Source of the DNA: a virus
IMG/VR virus record: IMGVR_UViG_3300042502_000941
Location: 19,455 to 83,454 of that record
Length of the DNA stretch: 64,000 nt
Strand: one strand, 5' to 3'
The position numbers and the translations under genes are program-made. The notes below the pieces were generated by a model. It saw nothing but the letters and a program-made list of their open reading frames with translations, was not told where the DNA came from and searched no databases. Below, one piece after another: positions 7,675 to 17,787 of the stretch (position 1 is the first letter of the stretch; the number at the start of each line of letters is the position of its first letter).

Positions 7675-9819
7675 TTAAATTTTTTGTTCTATTAATAATT
7701 GATCGATAACATCAATAACCATCTTTGGGGTTATTTCTTTGGTACATTCAAATTCTTCTTTTTTATCTGATTTTGGACACCATTTCCAATTTCCCTTATC
7801 AAATAAAGAATCATTCCAACATCCTGTACATACTGAGTGATTTTGCACTCTATATGGAGTTTCAAATTCAGCATATGGATAAGAAAACCCACTAATAAGT
7901 ACAACTGGCTTTTTAACTGCCCAAGCTAACCAAGATAAGCCAGATGGTAAACCAATAAAGAATTCGCTGTGGTGTATCTGATTCATACGATCCACAAGTG
8001 GTTTATCTCCTGTATAATCTAACGCATTTGATGGCATATTGTTGACACAATCCCGGCCATTACCAAATACTTTATGTTTATCGATACAAATTACTTCAAA
8101 ATCTTTGGATTTAAGATACTCGATTACTTTTTCCCATCCGCCTTTATTATTCCAATATTTGGCTTGACAGGTACTTTGTGTTGCGATAGTAACATATCTT
8201 TTCTTTAGTGGTCGTTCTTTGATTTTAAAATCAATCAAAGGCGACTCTGGTTCATATGGCAATCCCAAATAATCACTTGCTATTTTTTGCAGTGGTTGTT
8301 TTCTAGGATCAGATTTACATCTATCATTGTTTGCTCCATTTTCGTCAACATAATATCCCAATTTGTAAGTAGCGAATACATCCGATACAAATTTGTTATT
8401 GTCAATAAACTTAATTTTAGGATATTTTTTCTCAAAAATATTTTTTAAAGGCAATTTTACGTAAAGATCGCATTCGTGTTTCTTTCTGAATTGTTCTATG
8501 ATAGGCATCCAAGCTAATTGATCGCCTAAAGAAAAACTTTCATATTCAATCAATACCTTTTTATTCTTTAAATTAAATTTATAAGTTTCTACCAATTCAT
8601 TTGTCTTATTATCTTTAATATGAATTTCATAAGGAATGTAATATGTAAAATTACAACTTCCCCACCAATTATGTTTTAAATCAGTTTCGTACTTAATCGT
8701 GTCGTCGTCACTATTATAGAATGTGACGTGGAAACTTTGATCTGTATCCAATGGATTGTCTACTTCTATCTTAGCTGCGTCATTGAACGTATATTTAAAT
8801 ATAGCTTTTGTTTTAATACTTTGTTCATTCTTTTTTATATTTTCATAAACATTAATATGACGAATGGCGAATAATCTTTCGGTATAGTGATCATATAAAT
8901 CAATTAATTGATGCACGCGATTGAAGTAAGAATTTTCGTTTGCGGATTGAAGTGCTTTATTTTTATACGTGTCATAATCACTAGTTATCGTTTGTACAGC
9001 AGACTTGATTTGTTCTACATTGCGATCAACTACAATCATACCGTTATATGATTTTTCTTCAAATGTACCTACTACAGGTAAACCACAACTCATTGCTTCT
9101 AACAAAGTTAAATTGGGATGTCCGGCTTCTAATTCAGATGGGTGTAAAAATATAGAATGATCATTGTATAAATTAATTAATTGTTCCTCCGTTAAATCAA
9201 ATAGCTTGGTTAATTTATCGTAATTATTTAATTCAGAATCTAAATGATCAAAGAACTTTTTATTATTTGATGGACCAGCAATTGTAATTGGATATCCTAA
9301 TTCTTTAGCAACTTTAATTGCGTATACAAATCCCTTTCTGTCATAAGATTGATTATTCGCATAACCATTATTTGCAACGCATAACAATTTATTTACATCG
9401 TTTTTATTATTTTTGCACACGAATACATCTGTGTTAACCGCGTGAGAAAAGTAACGTAATTTCTTACTGCCAAAATAATCAACCAAATATTTGGCTGGAC
9501 ATGTTGATAGTACACTGTTCTCAATAGCTTGAAGGTTTTCTTTATATACATCTGACTCTTTACCATATAAATAAGAATGGTGATCGTGTAAACTAAAGAT
9601 ATACGGTATACCACGTTTATGACATTCGTTCGCAAGATTTGCTACGTGGACGTGTACAATTGTGTCATCCGCATAATGAATTTCATTCAAATATTTTATT
9701 TGACAATCCAATCCTTTATTATTTAGAAGCTGGTAGTAATCCCAAATAATTTTTTCAACCGCTCCCCATCCATTGGGTGGAATAGGCAATAAACCCAGAT
9801 TAACTTGTATAATTTTCAT
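7675..9819 (-). CDS. Bifunctional glycosyltransferase: GT4 domain fused to autotransporter-heptosyltransferase-like (TibC-type) domain
   Basis: 714 residues in two catalytic modules. Residues 1-330 form a GT-B, GT4-like enzyme: GGxGxxE-like start (GWGAVEK, 17-23) and the signature SELEAGHPNLTLLEAMSCGLPVV (228-250). After a beta-rich linker (about 340-420), residues 420-714 resemble GT9 heptosyltransferases of the bacterial autotransporter type. Features are SLGDQLAWMP (430-439), PSGLSWLAWAVKKPVVLISG (625-644) and four cysteines C664, C667, C681 and C692 spaced like the iron-finger of TibC-type enzymes, which O-glycosylate Ser residues of surface proteins. It is encoded just after the second glycosyltransferase (4-nt overlap) and before the sheath gene. 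A role in glycosylating phage virion proteins is inferred. Confidence 0.72.
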   Translation of the reverse strand: MKIIQVNLGLLPIPPNGWGAVEKIIWDYYQLLNNKGLDCQIKYLNEIHYADDTIVHVHVANLANECHKRGIPYIFSLHDHHSYLYGKESDVYKENLQAIENSVLSTCPAKYLVDYFGSKKLRYFSHAVNTDVFVCKNNKNDVNKLLCVANNGYANNQSYDRKGFVYAIKVAKELGYPITIAGPSNNKKFFDHLDSELNNYDKLTKLFDLTEEQLINLYNDHSIFLHPSELEAGHPNLTLLEAMSCGLPVVGTFEEKSYNGMIVVDRNVEQIKSAVQTITSDYDTYKNKALQSANENSYFNRVHQLIDLYDHYTERLFAIRHINVYENIKKNEQSIKTKAIFKYTFNDAAKIEVDNPLDTDQSFHVTFYNSDDDTIKYETDLKHNWWGSCNFTYYIPYEIHIKDNKTNELVETYKFNLKNKKVLIEYESFSLGDQLAWMPIIEQFRKKHECDLYVKLPLKNIFEKKYPKIKFIDNNKFVSDVFATYKLGYYVDENGANNDRCKSDPRKQPLQKIASDYLGLPYEPESPLIDFKIKERPLKKRYVTIATQSTCQAKYWNNKGGWEKVIEYLKSKDFEVICIDKHKVFGNGRDCVNNMPSNALDYTGDKPLVDRMNQIHHSEFFIGLPSGLSWLAWAVKKPVVLISGFSYPYAEFETPYRVQNHSVCTGCWNDSLFDKGNWKWCPKSDKKEEFECTKEITPKMVIDVIDQLLIEQKI

Positions 9820-11828
9820 TGTGTAATATCAATAGAACCGTTAATATCTATATCCTCAAGTCGTCTAAAAGATTTTTTATAACTCCTCAACAAAATTTTA
9901 TTTTGATCATATAGATTGTTTTCGATTTCGTAAAAGTTATCATTTTCAAAATCATTTGCTAAATAGAAGCAAACTTTATCTGATACATTGTATGTATGAT
10001 AATTCTCCATTGTTCCGTTCTTTTTTATTATTATCTCATTTATTCTATCATCTACTTTATTATTAATATAAGTTAAAACGCCAAACTTATTTATATTCTT
10101 CATTCTCAGTACAGATAGATATTCTACCATCGAGAATAAATTATTCTTACTATTACTTAAATAAGTTTCTTCGTTGTTTGTATAATCTATGTGTAAATCA
10201 TTTTTATAAGAAATTAGTTTGTTATAATAAAATTGTTCTAATCCATTTGAAATATTCTTTTTAGTAACAAAATCCATATAATCATCCGGCGTATAATATT
10301 TGAATTTTTCCAAAAAGAATTGAGTATTAATTCCATGGAACACTGTCTTAAATGTATCTCCCTCTAATGCTTTATCATAAAAAAAGAATGCTTTTTTATT
10401 AATCAGGATATCATCAACGTCATATAACTTTGAAAAATCTAAATCTGAAATAATCATATCATAATTAAAGCAAATTGCATTTTTATATCCAATTTTATTT
10501 GCTAGAGATATACCGTTATAATAGTTTATTAATACAGCGAGTCCATGATAGTTGTCACAATCCGATGGTGGAAAGTATAAACTAATTTTAGTGTTATTTA
10601 AATCGTATGTCCACCTATTATAGAAGTTGTGTTTTAAAATAGGATTATTTGCATCATAAACATAGTGATCAGCTGCTTTTTGTAAATTCACACTAGCTGG
10701 ATAATGTGATGACAATAATACTTTATACCCAGCTTTTTTAGCTTGATTAATTGATTCTAGTGTCGTATCTTCAACAGCTTTAAAATTTGGATGCGTTGAT
10801 ATAATAACTACTGTATCTTTACTTGATGTTTTGTTAGAAATTAAATTAACCACTTCCAAATCTGAATTCATCCCCAATTTATTTTTTATAAGTTTTACAT
10901 TGCGGTTAAAATTGGTTTCATCCAAATACTTTATATTTTCAAACACATTATATCGGTTGAGATAAACAGGCAAATTATATAATAGCGATGGTATATTATA
11001 AGAGATAGCTTCTTTAATTACAATTGGAGCTGTTTCTTTATCGGTAGCGTGTCCTCTACTAGTGAATAAAAACAAATCCATACAACTATAGAAGTTCTCT
11101 ACATCTTTTCTTTCACCCCAGACTTTTACGTTGGATGGTAAATTTTCTAATATAGGCTGCCAATATGTTTTAAAGTTGTCGGCCATATTACCCAAACAAT
11201 GAAATTGAACGTTTTCATTTTCCATTGCTCGAGCGTATTCTACAAATTCTTTTTGATTTTTCCGTGGCGTAAATAATCCGACATGCAATACATGTTTTTT
11301 AGTTTCATCCAATCCCAAAAAGTTTAGTCCCTCCGTTCTATTTTTTCTACGTTTAACTGCAATTGGATACTCAATAACCGCCGTGTTTACATTTAACGAT
11401 TCAAGATTTTGTTTTTGATAATTACTTACAAAAGTAAACTGATCTGGAAAAACTCTTTTTTTCTTAGGATCAAAGCTGCTATCGTGTGATGTTTCAACGA
11501 TCAGATATTCTCTATCTTTATTATACAATTTAGTCGCTAAATTAACATCCATAAAATACTCTGGCATTTCTTCAAGATGAATAATATCAGGCTTTATGTC
11601 ATCTATTAGTTTAAATAATTCAAACTTGTTTGACGAGAGTGTGTAAAATCTTCCTCCGCATATTTTTTGAAGTTGTTTTCGTTGTACAACCAAAACCCCT
11701 CCCGTAATATCATCATATTCCACACAATATATTTCATAATCATTTATCAATGATTGTATCTTTTTTAACAAAAACTGAGGCAATCCGCCAGTGGAAAGAT
11801 GTGGCGCTATAAACAATATTTTTTTCAT
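9816..11828 (-). CDS. Two-domain glycosyltransferase (GT4-like plus second domain)
   Basis: 670 residues. The N-terminal ~330 residues are a GT4-like GT-B enzyme: the first strand LFIAPHLSTGGLPQFL, then HVGLFTPRKNQKEFVEYARA and the donor-site region DLFLFTSRGHATDKETAPIVIKEAISYNIPSLLY, with E-x7-E-like spacing. The C-terminal part (about 360-600) starts with a Rossmann-like strand (TVVIISTHPNF) and contains ICFNYDMIISDLDF, which resembles a GT-A nucleotide-sugar site, but the family is uncertain. It overlaps the next gene by 4 nt and follows the FkbM gene by 3 nt, so the three are co-transcribed. Confidence 0.7.
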   Translation of the reverse strand: MKKILFIAPHLSTGGLPQFLLKKIQSLINDYEIYCVEYDDITGGVLVVQRKQLQKICGGRFYTLSSNKFELFKLIDDIKPDIIHLEEMPEYFMDVNLATKLYNKDREYLIVETSHDSSFDPKKKRVFPDQFTFVSNYQKQNLESLNVNTAVIEYPIAVKRRKNRTEGLNFLGLDETKKHVLHVGLFTPRKNQKEFVEYARAMENENVQFHCLGNMADNFKTYWQPILENLPSNVKVWGERKDVENFYSCMDLFLFTSRGHATDKETAPIVIKEAISYNIPSLLYNLPVYLNRYNVFENIKYLDETNFNRNVKLIKNKLGMNSDLEVVNLISNKTSSKDTVVIISTHPNFKAVEDTTLESINQAKKAGYKVLLSSHYPASVNLQKAADHYVYDANNPILKHNFYNRWTYDLNNTKISLYFPPSDCDNYHGLAVLINYYNGISLANKIGYKNAICFNYDMIISDLDFSKLYDVDDILINKKAFFFYDKALEGDTFKTVFHGINTQFFLEKFKYYTPDDYMDFVTKKNISNGLEQFYYNKLISYKNDLHIDYTNNEETYLSNSKNNLFSMVEYLSVLRMKNINKFGVLTYINNKVDDRINEIIIKKNGTMENYHTYNVSDKVCFYLANDFENDNFYEIENNLYDQNKILLRSYKKSFRRLEDIDINGSIDITQ

Positions 11829-11831
11829 AAT

Positions 11832-12794
11832 TTACTTGTTGAGATAGATCGCATTCATATGTGATAGATTATGATCCAAAGCATTTTCTTTGTGAATCAA
11901 TTTATATCCTAAATTTTTAAATCTATTAATTATCTTTGGAACATTTATACCATCGTTGTAATGAAATTCAAAAAATATACTATGGACATTTTTAAAAAAT
12001 TCGTTGCTCGTACTTTCAAAAAATGTATATTCAGCTCCTTCAATATCAATTTTAAAATATGTTGGTAATTCCAAGTTATTATTTGCTACAAATTTTTCTA
12101 AATTAATAGCATCCACTTCAAATGTACCTGTATCACTAATCTTGGATCCTACCGTCCATTCTGTAGTACCAAATTTTACTTTTTTAAAAGTACCATCGAT
12201 TGCATTATTAAATGTCGTTACATTTTTTCCATACTTATCTAAGTTATAATTCAAATATCCAAAAATCTCTGGATGTGGTTCAAATGCATATATTTTTTTA
12301 ACATTATAATTAGAGCACGCAATTGAGAATGATCCTATGTTAGCTCCTAAATCATAAACAATATCGTTATCTTTTATTTTGAAATTATCTAAAAAATAAT
12401 CATCATTAAAAAAAGTATGATATGGTTGATATGTAACATCGCCATCTTTAGATTTTAAATCTAAACATCTAAACTTTTTAGATCCGTGATAATTTTTACT
12501 AAACAAAAGATTATTATTATTTACGTCGGTTATTTCTATGGAAAAACCAGGATGAGTTTTATTAAATACATCTTTTATGAAAAATAAACGACGTTCATAC
12601 GTCCACAAATCATAACCGACTGTGCAATGATGGTACAATAAATGTGATATGAGATTGGAATCTAAACTTCTAATTGTTATTAAGAATTCGCAATTAGTAT
12701 TGATATCACTTATAGTTTGAAATAATCCATCTTCCGAAATTTCAATAGTTATATTTCCGAATTTTTCTAGATAAATTGTATCTGATAATGACAT
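11832..12794 (-). CDS. FkbM-family SAM-dependent methyltransferase
   Basis: 320 residues. An N-terminal domain (about 1-125) is followed by a class I methyltransferase. SAM motif I is YDLGANIGSFS (147-157), motif II is AFEPHPE (170-176), and the FkbM-typical FKIDIEGAEY motif and IFFEFHYN follow. FkbM enzymes usually O-methylate sugars, so the product probably caps or modifies the glycan made by the two downstream glycosyltransferases. The gene begins 1 nt after the Mre11-Rad50 fusion gene's end region, in the same leftward operon. Confidence 0.8.
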   Translation of the reverse strand: MSLSDTIYLEKFGNITIEISEDGLFQTISDINTNCEFLITIRSLDSNLISHLLYHHCTVGYDLWTYERRLFFIKDVFNKTHPGFSIEITDVNNNNLLFSKNYHGSKKFRCLDLKSKDGDVTYQPYHTFFNDDYFLDNFKIKDNDIVYDLGANIGSFSIACSNYNVKKIYAFEPHPEIFGYLNYNLDKYGKNVTTFNNAIDGTFKKVKFGTTEWTVGSKISDTGTFEVDAINLEKFVANNNLELPTYFKIDIEGAEYTFFESTSNEFFKNVHSIFFEFHYNDGINVPKIINRFKNLGYKLIHKENALDHNLSHMNAIYLNK

Positions 12795-12795
12795 A

Positions 12796-15700
12796 TTAAA
12801 TATATACTACTTTACTAAACCCATTATCTTTTTTTATTTCTATTTGATTATCAACCATATCACGCATTTGATCCAAATGACTGATTACCCAAATAAAATC
12901 AAATTGATGTTTTAAATAGTTAAATAACGCACCCATTTGACCCAAATGATCACTGTCAGCACATCCGAAACCTTCGTCGATACAAATGATATTTGGTCTT
13001 GGTAAATTGCTAATATTAATCAATGCGACTCTAATGGCTAGACCACTCACAAACTTCTCCATACCACTAGCCATTTCAAGAGGCCACTGACGATCATCAT
13101 ATACGATATTAGTCATAATGTTCTTACCATCAGTTTGGAGTGTAATTGTAAATTCGACCAACTGTTGAAGAATGTTATTAACTTCTTTTTCAATTTCCGG
13201 TAGAGTTTTAGTTATGATTTCATATGGAATGCCGTCACGACTAACAACAGTTGTGTAATGTTTAAAAGATTCATAACTAGATTCAAGGTCTTTTACTTTT
13301 TGTAACTGATCGGTTACATTTTTATATTGCAATTCAAGTCTTCCTTTTTCAGTGGAAGATGAAAACAACTTTGAATTAATAGACTTAATATTTGTGTCTA
13401 GGTTTTTAATTATATCTTTTTGAACCCCTATTTCTTTCAATGTGGTATTATTATTTTCAATAATATCTTTATTTGTATAAAAAATATTAATATTATCAGT
13501 TACACTTTTGACCGTAGCTTGAATTTTAATTAGATCATTTTCTAATTTAAGAATTGTATTTGAAATTATACTTCTAGTTTTGTCAAAATTTACTTTTTCT
13601 AGATTTATCTTCTGACATTCTTTGAATTTGGATTCCACGTCACCACACCCATCCAAAGCCAACTTTAATGCATTGTATTCATCAAAAATAATTTTGGCTT
13701 TAGACTTATCATTATCTAATTCAGCTTTAACTTTAATTGCATCTTTTACGAATACGTTATTAACACAATATGAACAATTTGGATCGTATTTATGATCCTC
13801 TAATTTTTTTAATTTGTCCATTTTATTTTTTACAACGATCTTGAGATTATTCAATTCATTGGTTTTATTATCAAAATTTTGTTTGACCTGTTTGTAACTA
13901 TCATAATCTTGATCAATGTTTTCACAGTTTGATAGTGAAAAAGATAATGCTGAAATCTTTACTTCAATGTCTTTCAATTTATCTTTTTGATTTTTGACAT
14001 TAACATTAGTCTGTTCAATCTGACTTTCAATCTTAATCTTATCACTTTCCAAGTCTGAAATATTAAAATCAAAACTTACTGTTTTGGTGATATTATTAGA
14101 CAGTTCCAGTAACATATTGTTATGGGACTCTTTCAACAATTCGTGTTTCTTTATTTCTTCATTATACTCTGTGATTTTAGTATTATTATAATCTATACTA
14201 CCAGATACAACTTCTAATTCCTGAATAAGTTGATCTTTGCTAATATTCTTTAATAATATATTTGTTTCCTTAAACTTATCATTTGCAATTGTATAAAGTT
14301 GGTCGAATACATCCAATCCCATAAACTGACATAAAAGATCTTTGCGTTCTGTTTGACCCAAGTCGATAAATGATCCAACTTTGCTGTTTTGAATACTCAG
14401 TACAGTAAGAATAAAGTCTTCATATGTACCAACATAATCTCTAATGATGTCATTAGTACTACGCCGAGCTTCGCCGTTCAAAGGAGATTCATTTCCATTC
14501 TCCATCTTATAGAATTTAACTTCTACTTTAACATTTCCTTTTTTATCAGCCTTACCTTCACGTTGGATGAAATAATCAATTCCGTTTACTTCAAAATTAA
14601 ACTTACAACGAAAACTCATTTTCTGAGTATTTAATACGTGAACAGCTTTGTACCCTTTGCTGAATTTGTCAAATATACAAAACGCCAATGCATCCATAAT
14701 ACTCGATTTACCACTAGCATTTGGTGCAAATAGTCCAATAGTACCATTCAATTTAGCAAAATCAATTACATTTCCTTCGCCGTAACTGAACATATTATCA
14801 AACTCAAATTTCTTTGGTTTCCACCGAATGTTCTTGGGAGCTTTATCTTTGGGTACTTCTTTATTGATAGTCTTATTGAGATCCTTTACCATCTCAATTA
14901 CAGATTTATCAATGTTTTTAGATATCAAATTATCTTCAATTAACTTGTTTTGATAATCAACATCGAAAATATTATGTATATCAAATGATTTACCTGAATT
15001 TAAATTTATATCATTTAACGCATCATCTGCTCTAACATATGTAGTTTCAATGAGAGTAGATTTACACTTGAGATCATTTACAACCTCTTTTACCTGTGAC
15101 GGAATAGATTCACGACAAATGATTCGAAGAGTAACTTTTTTAGGAATATCAGAAATATCGGTAATTAACTTGCCTTTATCTACTTCAACCGTATAATACC
15201 CATATTCATTTACAAGTTCATAATGCTTATAAGTCTTATGATTTAGATTCCATATAAGTAATCCGTGTCCTTTGAGGTCTTCACCGTGATTTTGTTGAAT
15301 CATAGATCCAGCATACACAATAACGGGTAATGATTCATCTTCGTTGTACTCTTGTAACATTTGATGTTTATGAATATCACCAAGCATAGCAATATGATGT
15401 CCATTAAATGTTTCATTTGTAACGGATCTATTATTAACCGTATAACCAATGTCGGTTACAGCATTATATACTGGTCCGTGAAACAAAGCGATGTGGTGAT
15501 CTGTTTCGTCACGATATTTAGTTGGAATGTCCGTATATTTAATATATTTTTCAGGCGCATCCCAATCAAAAACACTGAGATTATTAAACAAAATATTTTC
15601 GTAACGATAAACATCTGTCTTTTTTAGATAATATAAATTGGGATGATTTAACGCATCAACAATTGGTGTAATACAATCTAATCTGGATTTATTAGCAAGA

Positions 15701-15987
15701 GTAGCATCGTGATTTCCAGCTGTCAAAATTACAGGAACTCTATCAGCACAACTTTTTAGAAAATCACTTCCTAGTTTGACACACTCAGGACTTAGATCGG
15801 ATTTATTGTGAAACAAATCTCCAGCAATTACCAGAATAGCGTCTAATGTTTTTGCTTTGTCCAACGCTTTATAGAGCTTCTCAAATACCAAAGTATACTC
15901 ATCGTGACGTTTTGTTAAACGAATATGAATATCAGCAATATGAATCACTGAATTAATTTTTTTATCCGTGCGTTTTAATACAATCAT
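12796..15987 (-). CDS. Single-chain Mre11-Rad50 (SbcD-SbcC; T4 gp47-gp46) fusion
   Basis: 1063 residues in one uninterrupted frame. Residues 1-345 are an Mre11/SbcD metallophosphoesterase with D19/H21, GD (56-57), GNHD (91-94), H170, GDIHKH (203-208) and AGS (226-228). Residues 390-1063 are a Rad50/SbcC ATPase: Walker A APNASGKSS (421-429), a long coiled coil with a CSYC zinc hook (738-741), the signature EMASGMEKFVSG (971-982), Walker B ICIDEG (1001-1006) and an H-loop ISH (1035-1037). The complex processes DNA ends for recombination-dependent replication. These are normally two adjacent genes. It overlaps the primase gene by 4 nt. Confidence 0.92.
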   Translation of the reverse strand: MIVLKRTDKKINSVIHIADIHIRLTKRHDEYTLVFEKLYKALDKAKTLDAILVIAGDLFHNKSDLSPECVKLGSDFLKSCADRVPVILTAGNHDATLANKSRLDCITPIVDALNHPNLYYLKKTDVYRYENILFNNLSVFDWDAPEKYIKYTDIPTKYRDETDHHIALFHGPVYNAVTDIGYTVNNRSVTNETFNGHHIAMLGDIHKHQMLQEYNEDESLPVIVYAGSMIQQNHGEDLKGHGLLIWNLNHKTYKHYELVNEYGYYTVEVDKGKLITDISDIPKKVTLRIICRESIPSQVKEVVNDLKCKSTLIETTYVRADDALNDINLNSGKSFDIHNIFDVDYQNKLIEDNLISKNIDKSVIEMVKDLNKTINKEVPKDKAPKNIRWKPKKFEFDNMFSYGEGNVIDFAKLNGTIGLFAPNASGKSSIMDALAFCIFDKFSKGYKAVHVLNTQKMSFRCKFNFEVNGIDYFIQREGKADKKGNVKVEVKFYKMENGNESPLNGEARRSTNDIIRDYVGTYEDFILTVLSIQNSKVGSFIDLGQTERKDLLCQFMGLDVFDQLYTIANDKFKETNILLKNISKDQLIQELEVVSGSIDYNNTKITEYNEEIKKHELLKESHNNMLLELSNNITKTVSFDFNISDLESDKIKIESQIEQTNVNVKNQKDKLKDIEVKISALSFSLSNCENIDQDYDSYKQVKQNFDNKTNELNNLKIVVKNKMDKLKKLEDHKYDPNCSYCVNNVFVKDAIKVKAELDNDKSKAKIIFDEYNALKLALDGCGDVESKFKECQKINLEKVNFDKTRSIISNTILKLENDLIKIQATVKSVTDNINIFYTNKDIIENNNTTLKEIGVQKDIIKNLDTNIKSINSKLFSSSTEKGRLELQYKNVTDQLQKVKDLESSYESFKHYTTVVSRDGIPYEIITKTLPEIEKEVNNILQQLVEFTITLQTDGKNIMTNIVYDDRQWPLEMASGMEKFVSGLAIRVALINISNLPRPNIICIDEGFGCADSDHLGQMGALFNYLKHQFDFIWVISHLDQMRDMVDNQIEIKKDNGFSKVVYI

Positions 15988-16904
15988 AGTTTAACCATTA
16001 ATTTAAATTTATATAGTAGACTCTCATCCATTCTAACACCGCTGTGTATGGTTTGCCAAGTCTTTTCGTGACCTAATTCATTTGGATCCTTACCATCAGG
16101 CCGAATCAAATAAGTTTCTATATTATTCTCAAGTAAAAAATCACAAATTCTCAGACTCGATGTTAACGCGTCGTTATCCAACAGTACATTTACTCTGGGT
16201 GGTTTATTTTCTATCAACTTCATTCTGAGTGTTTTGGATAAAGTTTTACCAAAAAGGGGTATCGCATTATATTTTACGGACATAGCATCAAATACGCCTT
16301 CAACCAATGTAATCGGTTGATTAAAATCTGTAAATAACTCAAATCCTATAATATCCTTGCTACCATCACATAATCTATATTTTAGATAACCATCACAAAA
16401 TGATCTACCGCAGTAAAAGTTAAGTTTTCCCACTGAGTCATATGATGGTATAATAACCCTATTAATAAATGCACCACTATTACAATATCCAATATTATAT
16501 CTAACTATATCAAGTGTAGTTATGTTTCGATTTAAACAATAACTTAAAGCACGTTTATATTCAATATCACTATTTGATTTACATAAAGGTTTAAATTCAT
16601 CGGGTAAATTTAGTATCTTTTTTTCTTCTTTTACTACAAAGTCATTTCGTTTTGGCGCATCTTTACACAAAATGTCATAATATTCTTTAGAGGCTTTTAC
16701 TTTTTTAAGAAGACTATAAAAACTTTTCCCACTAAAATTACAGACCCAACATTGATAAAACCCAGTTTTGGTGTTTATATTTAACTTCCGTTTATGATGT
16801 TTGCAGTTGGGACAAAAAACAATAATTTCTTCACCTCCCTTTTGGACGCGAACCTTTTGTTTAAATAATCTTGATAAAGTGTCAACCACAGTCATTTTAA
16901 ACAC
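15984..16904 (-). CDS. DNA primase (zinc finger plus Toprim)
   Basis: 306 residues. The N-terminal zinc ribbon has CPNC (31-34) and CWVC (52-55). The Toprim fold has VEGVFDA (E202) and LLDNDA (D243, D245), the metal-binding acids of DnaG/T4 gp61-type primases. It would make RNA primers at the replication fork. No helicase domain is fused. It overlaps the Mre11-Rad50 gene by 4 nt and follows the RuvC-like gene, forming a compact replication/recombination trio. An ATG three codons in (M4) is an alternative start. Confidence 0.87.
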   Translation of the reverse strand: MFKMTVVDTLSRLFKQKVRVQKGGEEIIVFCPNCKHHKRKLNINTKTGFYQCWVCNFSGKSFYSLLKKVKASKEYYDILCKDAPKRNDFVVKEEKKILNLPDEFKPLCKSNSDIEYKRALSYCLNRNITTLDIVRYNIGYCNSGAFINRVIIPSYDSVGKLNFYCGRSFCDGYLKYRLCDGSKDIIGFELFTDFNQPITLVEGVFDAMSVKYNAIPLFGKTLSKTLRMKLIENKPPRVNVLLDNDALTSSLRICDFLLENNIETYLIRPDGKDPNELGHEKTWQTIHSGVRMDESLLYKFKLMVKL

Positions 16905-16924
16905 TATAACACAGATTTTTCGAT

Positions 16925-17437
16925 TTACAACTTTTTATATAAAGAACAAACTATTCCATCGTACATATCACCATTTCGTGCATCCCAATTGCCTTTTTTA
17001 TTTAATACAGTAAATTTGGTAACAGCAGGTAATATCTTTTCGAGTTCTATTTTCACAAAATCTTTTGATTTAACCCCTTTAATTCTACACTTGCCAAACA
17101 ACTGTTTGCGTATAGTGTTAACAGACAATAAATTTACTTTGATTTTGAAGTGTTCTTCGATAATGTAAGCAAACACTGCATTGTGACGGGCTAATGTGAT
17201 AATAACTTGTTGTGATGTAAATCCGCCGGCAAAACCACTAAGAGCAGCTTCTAAATTAATGTCGGTAACATCTTTAATTAACTGATTTTTTTCCAATTCG
17301 GATATAACAAAGTAAGTTTTTTCTTTTGTAGTTTCAAACTTTTTTGTATCTATATAGCCAGCATCTAAGACGTTTCCGTCTTTACTAAATGCCCACCCTG
17401 TAACTGATGTAGATGAATCTAAACCTAATATAACCAT
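16925..17437 (-). CDS. RuvC-like Holliday-junction resolvase
   Basis: 170 residues with the RNase H-fold pattern of RuvC: LGLDSSTSVTGWA (D7 in strand 1), INLEAAL (E63) and a C-terminal DMYDG (D157, D160), supplying the acidic metal-binding residues. It would cut branched DNA before packaging, replacing T4 endonuclease VII in that job. It lies between a small unknown gene and the primase. Confidence 0.83.
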   Translation of the reverse strand: MVILGLDSSTSVTGWAFSKDGNVLDAGYIDTKKFETTKEKTYFVISELEKNQLIKDVTDINLEAALSGFAGGFTSQQVIITLARHNAVFAYIIEEHFKIKVNLLSVNTIRKQLFGKCRIKGVKSKDFVKIELEKILPAVTKFTVLNKKGNWDARNGDMYDGIVCSLYKKL

Positions 17438-17449
17438 TTAAAATACATA

Positions 17450-17758
17450 TCAACGGAAATATCGTTTCGTATTAAATCCTGGCAAGGTGTCAACGTAATT
17501 CAACGCTTCTTTATTAAAATTTACTTCTTGATTGTCGATTGATGTAAGAAATCCTGGATTAACTGTATATTTGCGAGATTTTTGTGAATAACCCATTTCT
17601 CCTTGTAATCCATCCAACATAGTACCACCTGGTATAAATCTTGTAGCTTTATATGCATTAAACGTACCGCCAGCTTTTTGTTTGGCTAGAAATCTAGCTT
17701 CCAAGCTGGTCTTTAATGATTCACGGTCGATTACTTTTGCGTCTGGTGATGTTGCCAT
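17450..17758 (-). CDS. Small protein of unknown function
   Basis: 102 residues, with no recognised family. It is rich in Lys, Gly and Asn and ends in FNTKRYFR. A TATTTATT motif lies upstream of the start at 17758, so it is probably a late gene heading the RuvC-primase-Mre11/Rad50 operon. It could be a minor virion protein. Confidence 0.55.
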   Translation of the reverse strand: MATSPDAKVIDRESLKTSLEARFLAKQKAGGTFNAYKATRFIPGGTMLDGLQGEMGYSQKSRKYTVNPGFLTSIDNQEVNFNKEALNYVDTLPGFNTKRYFR

Positions 17759-17776
17759 ATATTTGTTTTATTATAT

Positions 17777-17784
17777 AATAAATA
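17777..17784 (-). promoter_or_regulatory. Late-promoter-like TATTTATT (one mismatch)
   Basis: TATTTATT in gene orientation, 18 nt before the ATG at 17758. It is one base off the TATTTATA motif found at many other starts in the window. Confidence 0.35.
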
Positions 17785-17787
17785 TAA

